11,980 nucleotides of DNA from an uncultured Bacteroidales bacterium (lineage in GTDB: Bacteria > Bacteroidota > Bacteroidia > Bacteroidales > Paludibacteraceae), in assembly GCA_934716995.1 (NCBI GenBank), contig CAKUYO010000054.1, forward strand, positions 1 through 11,980, read 5' to 3'. The notes beneath the pieces are model-generated. The model saw only the letters and a list, made by a program, of their open reading frames with translations, had not been told where the DNA came from and did not search any database. The stretch's first letter is position 1. Each line of letters starts with the position of its first letter. The position numbers were made by a program, and so were the translations under genes. Below, piece after piece: positions 1 through 4,994 of the stretch.

Positions 1-1
1 A

Positions 2-193
2 GTTTATACAGATGTAAACCACAAAGACCTAGATAAATTAAATAATAACCTATATAATCTTGAATGGTCATCAAGAAGTGATAATATCAAGTATTCTATC
101 GAAAATGATGAACATTTTGCGAATATGGTTATGGAAAATTTATCTAAAGCAACGAAAGCTCTTAGAGAAAAGCGTTCTGCTTCTGTCGTCTAA
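2..193 (+). CDS. HNH homing endonuclease, C-terminal part (5' end outside window)
   Basis: The frame is open from the window edge and gives 63 residues to a TAA. It begins VYTDVNHKDLDKLNNNLYNL and continues EWSSRSDNI. The pattern VNHxDxxKxNNxLxNLEW followed by S.N is the C-terminal half of the HNH nuclease domain seen in phage and intron homing endonucleases (HNH_3/NUMOD type); the N-H pair belongs to the metal-binding active site. The last 30 or so residues are a charged helix. Such enzymes cut DNA and promote their own spread, often as free-standing genes among phage tRNAs. The last 15 bases, including the stop codon, lie inside the following tRNA-like gene. The upstream part, including any DNA-binding domain, cannot be seen. 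Confidence 0.8.
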   Translation, partial: VYTDVNHKDLDKLNNNLYNLEWSSRSDNIKYSIENDEHFANMVMENLSKATKALREKRSASVV

Positions 194-258
194 TGGTTAG
201 GACGGATTCCTTATAAGAGTCTAATGGTAATTGAGTTCAATTCTCCCCAGAAGCACCA
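179..258 (+). tRNA. tRNA-Ile(UAU)-like gene, imperfect T stem
   Basis: The acceptor stem GCTTCTG/CAGAAGC is perfect, followed by discriminator A and an encoded CCA (256-258). The D arm (GTCT ... GGAC) contains AATGGTTA. The anticodon stem GATTC/GAGTC closes the 7-base loop CTTATAA, giving anticodon UAU, which reads the rare Ile codon AUA; A37 fits an ANN-reading tRNA. The T loop is TTCAATT, but only three of five T-stem pairs form (GAG/CTC) and the variable region is long, about 9 bases. It is either a functional but divergent phage tRNA or a decaying one. The HNH reading frame stops inside it. Confidence 0.65.
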
Positions 259-260
259 AG

Positions 261-380
261 ATGTAGGCAATAATTGAGATGATTTCAAGAGAAAGTTGTC
301 CACATGGAAATTCCTACATAGACAGTAACAGCAACCTATTTATAATTCAAAAAAGGGTTTTGAAAATATAAATCTGTCTA
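261..380 (+). other. Folded inter-tRNA spacer, possible degenerate tRNAs
   Basis: Two abutting segments are each closed by a 7-bp perfect stem, the length of a tRNA acceptor stem. The first is ATGTAGG (261-267) with CCTACAT (313-319). The second is TAGACAG (319-325) with CTGTCTA (374-380), and it contains an inner 7-bp hairpin TTCAAAA-AAGGG-TTTTGAA (346-364). Neither has a canonical T arm. Perfect 7-bp pairings at this spacing can arise by chance in AT-rich DNA, so this is recorded as structure only. Confidence 0.25.
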
Positions 381-390
381 ATTCTATTAT

Positions 391-464
391 GTAGATGTAA
401 TACATCGGTAGTATGCCAGCCTTCCAAGCTGGACAGGTGGGTTCAACTCCCATCATCTACTCCA
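391..464 (+). tRNA. tRNA-Gly(UCC)
   Basis: This is a complete cloverleaf. The acceptor is GTAGATG/CATCTAC with discriminator T and an encoded CCA. The D arm is ATAC/GTAT around ATCGGTA. The anticodon stem CCAGC/GCTGG closes loop CTTCCAA, giving anticodon UCC, which reads GGA. The T arm is GTGGG-TTCAACT-CCCAT. All stems pair with at most one G-U. It is the best tRNA in the window. Confidence 0.93.
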
Positions 465-642
465 ATTATCTAAACAGTATTCGGCATCATAAACAGCCCG
501 AATTATGGAATGTCCCCAAGATTGTAGGACGGGATAGCGATAGGCCAGTGAGGTTCATGCCTATCAACTGTTGACATTCTCTAGCATTGCCACGATTGTT
601 TGTGATTTTTCTTTCGTGGTGTTGTGCGTACCTCCTTTCTGT
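465..642 (+). other. Non-coding stretch with possible small structured RNA
   Basis: No gene is seen between the tRNA-Gly and the terminator. The stretch contains ATTCGG/CCGAAT (479-484/498-503). It also contains a 72-base segment closed by GAATGTC (508-514) and GACATTC (573-579), with an inner 7-bp hairpin GATAGGC (539-545)/GCCTATC (559-565) carrying a 13-base loop. The 72-base length and 7-bp closing stem are tRNA-like, but no T arm or clear anticodon is present. Its identity is unknown. Confidence 0.3.
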
Positions 643-690
643 ATACCCTCTCACCCTTCTGTTGACGTTCCGGTGAGAGGGTATTTCTTT
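643..690 (+). terminator. Rho-independent terminator of the tRNA region
   Basis: A perfect 13-bp stem ATACCCTCTCACC (643-655)/GGTGAGAGGGTAT (672-684) with a 16-base loop is followed by TTTCTTT. It ends the tRNA/HNH transcript before the first small-gene unit. Confidence 0.85.
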
Positions 691-699
691 ATGCCCAGA

Positions 700-840
700 T
701 TCTTGATATTTGAATATCGACCAGTGTATGTATGATATTCAAATATGCGGCAAACTGCCGCATATTGTCTGCCAAAGGCAGTATAATATACAAACCTCTT
801 TTAGATTTTCAAATATCAGAACAGAAAAATCTAAAAGAAA
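700..840. repeat. Intergenic module 1: three GATATT-NN-AATATC palindromes, two hairpins, inverted-repeat bracket
   Basis: Palindromes lie at 705-718 (GATATTTGAATATC), 734-747 (last base changed) and 804-817 (GATTTTCAAATATC). Between them are two compact hairpins without U tracts: 742-766 (11-bp stem, loop AAC) and 769-781 (CTGCC-AAA-GGCAG). The inverted repeat TCTTTTAGATTTT (797-809)/AAAATCTAAAAGA (826-838) encloses the third palindrome and lies just upstream of the 856 promoter. Confidence 0.8.
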
Positions 841-855
841 ATAAGAATTAGGGTA

Positions 856-883
856 TTGACTTTAGCCAAAACTGTGGTATAAT
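856..883 (+). promoter_or_regulatory. Sigma-A promoter P1
   Basis: The -35 TTGACT (856-861), a 16-bp spacer and extended -10 TGG-TATAAT (878-883) are followed by ATAGTCAATGAAAG. It drives the 915/1315/1482 operon. Confidence 0.9.
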
Positions 884-914
884 ATAGTCAATGAAAGCCA
901 CAGGAGGTACGAAG

Positions 915-1334
915 ATGGCTACTGAAATTCTCAATCTGGTTGGCACTGACAACGAGTTCATGTTTCAGGTCAAACAGGCGCAGTCCCTTGTTTCCAACGC
1001 AGAGCAGTACAAAAAGTTCTACGCCAACGAGTTATCCAAGATTGACTTGGAACAGCAGGATATTCTGCATTACTTACAGTTGCGTGATAAGATTCCCGGC
1101 CCAGAGTTGCTGAAGGCGGCATCTGCATTGCGCAAGATTCGCCGTAAACGCGCAGACATCAAGCATAAGCAGTATTATGCAAGCCTTCTGGCTGGTGATT
1201 TTAGCACCGTCAAGGGCAAAACTATTCTTGGATTTTTCAAAGACCCAATGGACGAGGCTCATACCAGAGAGAAATATCGTGTTCGCACCAACATTCTTAG
1301 AGAGGTGTTTGGCTATGAGGGCAAGAACATCTAA
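915..1334 (+). CDS. Hypothetical phage protein, helical (139 aa)
   Basis: I chose the ATG at 915 because AGGAGG (902-907) sits 7 bases upstream; an in-frame ATG at 891 lies before the ribosome binding site, at the transcript start. The protein is mostly helical and charged. Its middle part, EQQDILHYLQL followed by a stretch ending LRKIRRKRADIK, resembles a segment common in uncharacterised proteins of Gram-positive phages (a D-I-L-H-Y motif, then a basic R-R-x-x-I-K helix). That recognition is from memory and gives no function. It is the first gene of a three-gene operon and overlaps the next gene by 20 bases. Confidence 0.8.
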   Translation: MATEILNLVGTDNEFMFQVKQAQSLVSNAEQYKKFYANELSKIDLEQQDILHYLQLRDKIPGPELLKAASALRKIRRKRADIKHKQYYASLLAGDFSTVKGKTILGFFKDPMDEAHTREKYRVRTNILREVFGYEGKNI

Positions 1335-1479
1335 CGAAGATAAATATTCTATTAGATGGAAAAAGGATGGCAAATATTTTTGCTGTCACAATCTATCTAA
1401 GGCTGGACTCCACGTTTTCATTAAGCGTCTGATTCATAAAGGTGTAAACGTGGATGATATGGAATTTTGGAAGGAGTAA
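1315..1479 (+). CDS. Small hypothetical protein (54 aa)
   Basis: The start is ATG at 1315, inside the end of the upstream gene, with AGAGGTG (1301-1307) as a plausible ribosome binding site. The protein begins MRARTSNEDKYSIRWKKDGK and ends DDMEFWKE. It has two adjacent cysteines (YFCCHN) and alternates charged and aromatic residues, suggesting a small beta-alpha domain. A longer in-frame reading back to 1177 is only a shadow of the upstream gene. The 3' end overlaps the ribosome binding site (AAGGAG) of the next gene, so the three genes are probably translationally linked. Function not recognised. Confidence 0.65.
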   Translation: MRARTSNEDKYSIRWKKDGKYFCCHNLSKAGLHVFIKRLIHKGVNVDDMEFWKE

Positions 1480-1481
1480 CT

Positions 1482-1925
1482 ATGCTTAAAGTCTATTATC
1501 GCGCAACTAATGAGGAGGTGGCTGTCTCCGTAGATGATATTATGCGTCTTGAAAATAAGACGCGCACTCAGGCAGAGGCTACCCATTATCAGCGCACCTA
1601 TGTTCTGCTCTGCAACCCCTGTTACGGCAAGTGGATGGATTTGAGCGAGGAATATATGGCCGTTATCAATAAGTATCGTGGCAAGGCCAAGCTGGTGAAG
1701 TACGTCCCCACGGTGTCCGACATCGAACAGCTCAAGACCAATCCCGACCATATCAACGGTATGCCTAGATGGTATGTGCCGGGGCTTGATAGAGCGTTGA
1801 GTTCTGACGAACTGGAGCGTAGAATGAAGGCAGAGTTCGTCAGGAGATTCGATGCGGAAGATTCCGTCATCATCAACATGGTCAACCGTCACAACCCCAC
1901 CTATAAGGTAGTAAAAGTGGCATAA
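1482..1925 (+). CDS. Hypothetical protein with CxxC (147 aa)
   Basis: ATG at 1482 follows AAGGAG (1471-1476) by 5 bases; an in-frame ATG at 1467 precedes that site and is rejected. Residues 44-47 form CNPC, preceding YGKWMDL, the only possible metal or redox motif. The C-terminal half is charged (LSSDELERRMKAEFVRR). It is the last gene of its operon; a clear terminator starts 12 bases after the stop. Function not recognised. Confidence 0.8.
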   Translation: MLKVYYRATNEEVAVSVDDIMRLENKTRTQAEATHYQRTYVLLCNPCYGKWMDLSEEYMAVINKYRGKAKLVKYVPTVSDIEQLKTNPDHINGMPRWYVPGLDRALSSDELERRMKAEFVRRFDAEDSVIINMVNRHNPTYKVVKVA

Positions 1926-1936
1926 GTACGTCAATT

Positions 1937-1965
1937 AGCAGGGTGAAAGCCCTGCTTTTCTTTTA
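1937..1965 (+). terminator. Rho-independent terminator
   Basis: AGCAGGG (1937-1943), loop TGAAAG and CCCTGCT (1950-1956) are followed by TTTCTTTT. Its U tract merges with the left inverted-repeat arm of the next module. Confidence 0.9.
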
Positions 1966-2092
1966 GATTCGTGGGCTGATATTTCAATATCATTCCAGTC
2001 TTCTTCATTTCTTAGATATTTGAATATCAAGAATACAATTTACAAAGTGTGATATTCAAATACAATATTCCAATTAAAAAATCTAAAAGAAA
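1957..2092. repeat. Intergenic module 2: three palindromes within a 13-bp inverted repeat
   Basis: The left arm TTTCTTTTAGATT (1957-1969) is exactly complementary to the right arm AATCTAAAAGAAA (2080-2092). Between them are GATATTTCAATATC (1978-1991), GATATTTGAATATC (2015-2028) and the partial GATATTCAAATACA (2051-2064). It shares stretches such as ACAATTTACAAA with module 4, so the two are duplicates. Confidence 0.9.
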
Positions 2093-2106
2093 TTATAAAA
2101 AGGGTA

Positions 2107-2135
2107 TTGACTTTTGTTTCCGGGTGTGGTATCAT
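2107..2135 (+). promoter_or_regulatory. Sigma-A promoter P2
   Basis: TTGACT (2107-2112), a 17-bp spacer, and TATCAT (2130-2135) with an extended TG are followed by ATAGACACAGAAAGG. It drives the 2169-3321 gene group. Confidence 0.9.
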
Positions 2136-2168
2136 ATAGACACAGAAAGGAAAGCGAGGTAATACATA

Positions 2169-2534
2169 ATGACTAAAGAACAGATTGATAATCTCCACAT
2201 TGGTGACGAAATCTGGCTTGCAAAGTTTAAGCTGGGTTACGACACGACCACCCACAAGATTACTGCGTTGCTTAACTATCGTCCCAGAAAGTTTGTCATC
2301 AAGCATTACATTTGTGATGAACTTTTCAACATCGTTGGTTTTGAGACACTGGATGGCTGTCACATGATGAGCATTGACTCCGTTGGTTTGGTTGATAACG
2401 ATGTATCTGAGCATCTCAAGTATGCGACTAGCGAAAAGGAAATCACTGAATGGTATGAAAACCATAAGCGTGAGCAGAAAGCAGAATACTTGAAGCAGTT
2501 GGAAGAAGCAACCAAGACTCTGGAAGAAATCTGA
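2169..2534 (+). CDS. Hypothetical protein, first of three tandem relatives (121 aa)
   Basis: ATG 2169 follows GAGGT (2156-2160) and the spacer AATACATA. The N-terminal 20 residues, MTKEQIDNLHIGDEIWLAKF, match the next gene's start (MTEQELRNIPIGGDVWYFRV). The shared core is MT-x-Q/E ... N-h-x-IG-x-D/E-h/W, suggesting a small SH3-like beta domain at the N-terminus. The C-terminus (about 90-121) is a charged helix, probably coiled coil. It ends in TGA, which overlaps the next ribosome binding site (TGAGGTG). Reading through this TGA would continue in frame, after three codons, into the next gene. Function unknown. Confidence 0.85.
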   Translation: MTKEQIDNLHIGDEIWLAKFKLGYDTTTHKITALLNYRPRKFVIKHYICDELFNIVGFETLDGCHMMSIDSVGLVDNDVSEHLKYATSEKEITEWYENHKREQKAEYLKQLEEATKTLEEI

Positions 2535-2543
2535 GGTGATAAT

Positions 2544-2951
2544 ATGACTGAACAGGAGTTGCGTAATATTCCCATCGGTGGCGATGTTTGGTATTTTCGA
2601 GTAAAGCTGTGCAACGCCTCTAGTGTTCGTATCCGTCATAACGACAAGCCGAAACATCTCCGTAAGGTGGAAACCGAGGAAAAGCCGTTTGCTAACATCC
2701 TTTGCACGTTTGTTGACGATAACGGCGAAAGGTATTGCGTTTACTATAAGCTCGGTTGCAATAACATTTTCACTGATGAAAAGTCTGCATGGGAAAGCTA
2801 TTCCAGCAAGGTACAGAAGATGATTACGGAAGTCAAGAAGCGCAAGCGTGAATACTGCAATGTTGCCAACGATACCATTGGTCGGCTTCAGAACGAGTAT
2901 ATCGTTGCAGTTGCACAGCATTTGAACGGTGGTGATGTAGATGCAGATTGA
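2544..2951 (+). CDS. Hypothetical protein, second tandem relative (135 aa)
   Basis: ATG 2544 lies behind GAGGTGAT, nine bases after the previous stop. It shares the N-terminal motif of the 2169 product (PIGGDVW) and the same plan: beta-rich N-terminal half, then IFTDEKSAWESY, then a basic, helical C-terminus (EVKKRKREY). The middle DDNGERYCVYYKL looks like a beta hairpin. It ends in TGA and overlaps the next gene by 11 bases. Tandem duplication followed by strong divergence is the simplest explanation. Function unknown. Confidence 0.85.
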   Translation: MTEQELRNIPIGGDVWYFRVKLCNASSVRIRHNDKPKHLRKVETEEKPFANILCTFVDDNGERYCVYYKLGCNNIFTDEKSAWESYSSKVQKMITEVKKRKREYCNVANDTIGRLQNEYIVAVAQHLNGGDVDAD

Positions 2952-3321
2952 CTGGAATCACCTCTGGCCTATGCAGGATGTAGTGTCAGTAGGCGGTAAA
3001 ATCTGGCTGTTTTACTGGGAGGAGCGCAAAGGGTTCTTTGAATGGATTCCTCCTAGACAGGTAGATGTTGTTGGCTATCGTGATGATATTGACGTTTGGG
3101 GTTGTATTGTCGCAGAAAACAATTTCGGTGCAAAGTACAACATCACTGGGTTCAATAACACCCAAACCCATACCGCCCATGATAGTTTCCATTGGTATGG
3201 GTTTGACTATGAAGATGAGTGCAAGGCACTTTACAACAAATTTGTTGAGCAAAGTCGCGTAGCGTATCAAAATAATATAAATCGTTGCAAAGAAATGCTT
3301 GACAAATTGCAGTTCGTATGA
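2941..3321 (+). CDS. Hypothetical protein, third, more distant tandem relative (126 aa)
   Basis: ATG 2941 overlaps the end of the preceding gene; GGTGGTGAT just upstream can serve as ribosome binding site. SVGGKIWLFYWEE aligns with the G-x-x-I/V-W motif of the two genes before it. GFDYEDECKALYNKFVEQ aligns with their acidic-then-helical segment. It is unusually rich in Trp, Tyr and Phe. The last codons and the TGA stop are also the spacer and extended -10 of promoter P3, so sequence here is doubly constrained. No terminator separates it from the next gene. Function unknown. Confidence 0.85.
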   Translation: MQIDWNHLWPMQDVVSVGGKIWLFYWEERKGFFEWIPPRQVDVVGYRDDIDVWGCIVAENNFGAKYNITGFNNTQTHTAHDSFHWYGFDYEDECKALYNKFVEQSRVAYQNNINRCKEMLDKLQFV

Positions 3322-3327
3322 TATAAT
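3299..3327 (+). promoter_or_regulatory. Sigma-A promoter P3, inside the end of the upstream gene
   Basis: TTGACA (3299-3304), a 17-bp spacer and TGA-TATAAT (3322-3327) are seen. The TGA stop codon of the upstream gene (3319-3321) doubles as the extended -10 TG. AAGGTCAGTGAAAG follows, as at the other promoters. Confidence 0.9.
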
Positions 3328-3360
3328 AAGGTCAGTGAAAGACAGAAAGGAGTCTTAAAA

Positions 3361-3663
3361 ATGATTAAGCGTATTCCCATCAATGACGCGAACGATGTTC
3401 GCAATGCTCGTGACCACATGAAGAAGATTCGTGATGGTATCTCTGCTGGCAACATTTCTATCAGCTTCGACTTCCGTAACGCTGGTAGCACCAACCTGAT
3501 GATGTTCGCCAGCGTTGAAGATACCGAGGTTAAGTGCAACGCCTACATGACTGGCGGCTCTGAGGCTGGTTTCCTCGTCCCTGTCAAGCCGGATGTGGCT
3601 ATCACTTATTTCGACAAGATGATTGCCGAGAAGAAGTTCGCCGCCGCCACCTATGCAATCTAA
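3361..3663 (+). CDS. Hypothetical protein (100 aa), strong expression signals
   Basis: The start ATG 3361 lies 8 bases after AAGGAG. It has its own consensus promoter (3299), and its codons are mostly C-ended (AAC, ATC, GTC, TTC), unlike the AT-richer genes before it, which suggests high expression. The protein begins MIKRIPINDANDVRNARDHM; a basic helix is followed by ISISFDFRNAGS and a mixed C-terminus FDKMIAEKKFAAATYAI. No motif is recognised. No terminator is seen after it, so reading may continue into the next unit. Confidence 0.85.
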   Translation: MIKRIPINDANDVRNARDHMKKIRDGISAGNISISFDFRNAGSTNLMMFASVEDTEVKCNAYMTGGSEAGFLVPVKPDVAITYFDKMIAEKKFAAATYAI

Positions 3664-3677
3664 TTAACAAGTTTCGC

Positions 3678-3841
3678 TTAGATTTTACAAAGTTAGGTTT
3701 GACAAACCAAAAATTTTGAAAAAATCTAAAAAATATTTCTTAAAACCCTTGACAAACGCCACAAAACCTGATATAATAAAGACGTTCCAAGGGGAACAAC
3801 AAAAACACATTTGATAGCCGAAAGGCAGAAAGAGGTACAAT
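3678..3841 (+). promoter_or_regulatory. Promoter P4 with hairpin leader (cassette copy A)
   Basis: A short bracket, TTAGATTTT (3678-3686)/AAAATCTAA (3721-3729), encloses hairpin GGTTT-GAC-AAACC (3696-3708); no palindromes are present. Promoter: TTGACA (3749-3754), 17 bp, TGA-TATAAT (3772-3777). The transcript would start almost directly with hairpin GTTCC-AAGG-GGAAC (3784-3797). A second hairpin, GCC-GAAA-GGC (3817-3826), follows, then ribosome binding site AAAGAGGT. The same cassette recurs at 5470-5581 before an unrelated gene. Confidence 0.85.
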
Positions 3842-4186
3842 ATGTTTGAGAACGAAACCATGACCGCTATGACCACCGAGAACGAGGCCGCTGTTGAGGA
3901 GACTGCTACTGTCACCAAGAAGCATCGTGGCCGCGTGGCAAAGCCCGCTCTGACCCTGACCGATGTGCTGGACAAGTTCGACAACGGCGAGGTCAACGCT
4001 TTCTACGCAGAGTACGGCCAGAACGCCACCAAGACCAAGACCATCATGCTGAAGGTCGATGGCGTTGCTACTGCCCTGACTCCGGCAAACCCCGGCCAGT
4101 CCTTCACCAAGCAGGACTACACCAAGGCTCGTGAGATGATGAGCATTATCGACAAGGTTTACCCGGTGTCCGTCAAGGTTATTTAA
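3842..4186 (+). CDS. Small protein with RGR basic patch; possible DNA-binding (114 aa)
   Basis: ATG 3842 follows AGAGGTACAAT. The N-terminal 25 residues are acidic and Thr/Glu-rich, probably disordered. Residues 26-35, KKHRGRVAKP, form a basic patch resembling an AT-hook core (RGRP), but with V in place of P. The remainder looks globular and ends KVYPVSVKVI. Codons are strongly C-ended (ACC, AAG, GTC), so heavy expression is likely, matching its consensus promoter and hairpin leader. An AT-hook-like protein could bind the AT-rich palindromic modules, but that is a guess. No terminator follows directly; the transcript probably runs on through the structured RNA region to 4830. Confidence 0.85.
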   Translation: MFENETMTAMTTENEAAVEETATVTKKHRGRVAKPALTLTDVLDKFDNGEVNAFYAEYGQNATKTKTIMLKVDGVATALTPANPGQSFTKQDYTKAREMMSIIDKVYPVSVKVI

Positions 4187-4194
4187 TTAGCCTA

Positions 4195-4360
4195 TCTATT
4201 GGTGGGTGGCGCATACCATAATCACGCCATGCAGAATTTAACAAACGTAACTTGATTTAGATGCAAGTGAATTGCGGCGATATGCAGTCGCGAGTCCACC
4301 ATGTTAAAACGCAAGCGTTGCCGAAGCGTTCGTGGCTAAGTAGGCAAATTCTGTGTAAAA
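4195..4360 (+). ncRNA. Structured non-coding RNA, unidentified
   Basis: There is no gene here. An outer stem, TGGTGGG (4200-4206)/TCCACCA (4295-4301), closes a multibranch loop with hairpins TGGCG/CGCCA (4207-4229), GCAA-GTGAA-TTGC (4263-4275) and GCGA-TATGCAG-TCGC (4277-4291, 7-base loop). CAGAATTT (4232-4239), inside the loop, is complementary to AAATTCTG (4346-4353), outside it, which would make a pseudoknot. A further hairpin, GCAA-GCG-TTGC, lies at 4311-4319. It resembles no RNA family I know; a derivative of tRNA or a large phage ornate RNA is possible. Confidence 0.45.
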
Positions 4361-4363
4361 AAT

Positions 4364-4440
4364 CTGTGTTCTGGTGTAATTGGTAAGCACAACGCCCTAC
4401 GCGGTCTGTAAGGAGGAAGAGTTCGAGCCTCTAAACACAG
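4364..4440 (+). tRNA. tRNA-like gene, anticodon uncertain
   Basis: The acceptor CTGTGTT/AACACAG pairs over 7 bp. The D arm has the typical GGTGTAATTGGTAAGCAC. The T arm AAGAG-TTCGAGC-CTCTA is good (four of five pairs). The anticodon arm is poor: ACGCC/GGTCT has a mismatch and leaves a 6-base loop, while a 7-base reading, CTACGCG, would give ACG (Arg) but no stem. No CCA is encoded. It may be a degenerate tRNA or one with an insertion in the anticodon arm. Confidence 0.5.
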
Positions 4441-4443
4441 TTG

Positions 4444-4529
4444 TACATTTTAAGTCCTAACTCAAGAGTAGAGCATCTCCCTTCAAAGGAGAAAATGATT
4501 GGTGCAAGTCCTTTCGTACTTAGAATGTA
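4444..4529 (+). tRNA. tRNA-like cloverleaf with anticodon UCA (UGA-reading), extended end stem
   Basis: The anticodon stem TCTCC (4476-4480)/GGAGA (4488-4492) is perfect, with loop CTTCAAA: U33, anticodon UCA, A37. The D arm is ACTC-AAGAGTA-GAGC. The T loop is TGCAAGT (G at position 55), with stem GATTGG/CCTTTC containing two U-U mismatches. The ends TACATTTTAAGT (4444-4455) and ACTTAGAATGTA (4518-4529) pair over 12 bp with one G-U, longer than a normal acceptor. The mature tRNA would be roughly 4451-4523; no CCA is encoded. UCA reads the stop codon UGA (suppressor, Trp-UGA or Sec type). Departures from consensus keep this tentative. Confidence 0.5.
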
Positions 4530-4795
4530 TAGTCTCTGCAATTTCGCTTTAGATTTATAGATGATGATATTTATAAATGTTTAGTACAAATATAGATAGG
4601 GTTAAGGTCTAAAGTGAAATTATAAAAATCTACTGTTTCTATTCCTAGAACGGCGTTTTTCTAGCGCGGTGTTATCGTAAAACACTGTTAGCGGTATCGA
4701 CTGACAAACCAGATAAATAGTTCTGGCTTCGTGACGGATAGGTTGGTATAACATACAGCTCGTCACAACTGTATAATGATTCCTAGACACGGATT
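4530..4795 (+). ncRNA. Chain of hairpins, unidentified non-coding RNA
   Basis: No gene is seen. The strongest element is a 14-bp stem with one G-U, AATTTCGCTTTAGA (4540-4553)/TCTAAAGTGAAATT (4608-4621). Then come CTAGAA/TTCTAG (4645-4664), CCAGA/TCTGG (4709-4726), and GTGACG/CGTCAC (4731-4766) around GTAT-AAC-ATAC. ATTCCTAGA occurs twice (4641-4649 and 4779-4787), bracketing the last hairpins. The stretch ends at the 4796 terminator. Its place after two tRNA-like units suggests a stable RNA, but the identity is unknown. Confidence 0.4.
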
Positions 4796-4830
4796 AGCAC
4801 CGGGAACGTCAACTCCCGGTGCTTTTCTTT
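4796..4830 (+). terminator. Rho-independent terminator of the RNA region
   Basis: AGCACCGGGA (4796-4805), loop ACGTCAAC and TCCCGGTGCT (4814-4823) are followed by TTCTTTT. The stem is a perfect 10 bp. Confidence 0.93.
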
Positions 4831-4833
4831 TGT

Positions 4834-4924
4834 CTTAGATTCTTGGTATTTGAATATCACGACTTTACAATTTACAAACTGTGATTTTTGAATATCAAAT
4901 TCCAATCAGAAAATCTAAAAGAAA
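4834..4924. repeat. Intergenic module 4: two palindromes with bracket
   Basis: Left arm CTTAGATT (4834-4841) and right arm AAAATCTAAAAGAAA (4910-4924) enclose GGTATTTGAATATC (4845-4858) and GATTTTTGAATATC (4883-4896), each one or two bases off the perfect palindrome. The middle is homologous to module 2. Confidence 0.85.
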
Positions 4925-4937
4925 TTTATAAATACTA

Positions 4938-4966
4938 TTGACTTTTCTTAGGTTCTGTGGTATTAT
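4938..4966 (+). promoter_or_regulatory. Sigma-A promoter P5
   Basis: TTGACT (4938-4943), a 17-bp spacer, and TGG-TATTAT (4961-4966) are followed by ATAGTCACAGAAAC. It drives the 4995 gene and the small membrane gene after it. Confidence 0.9.
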
Positions 4967-4994
4967 ATAGTCACAGAAACAAAGGAGGGTTACT

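Noticed and set aside
620..642. Minus-strand ribosome binding site AGAAAGGAGGTAC
   Set aside because: It is followed by no start codon or useful frame on that strand.
742..781. Two hairpins as terminators
   Set aside because: Strong stems but no U tract; kept as part of module 1 without a function.
1177..1314. N-terminal extension of the 54-residue protein
   Set aside because: It lies wholly inside the 915 gene; ribosome binding site and coupling support the start at 1315.
2040..2921. Large 293-codon minus-strand reading frame
   Set aside because: It is antisense to the well-supported 2169 and 2544 genes, has no minus-strand promoter or ribosome binding site, and is a by-product of their codon use.
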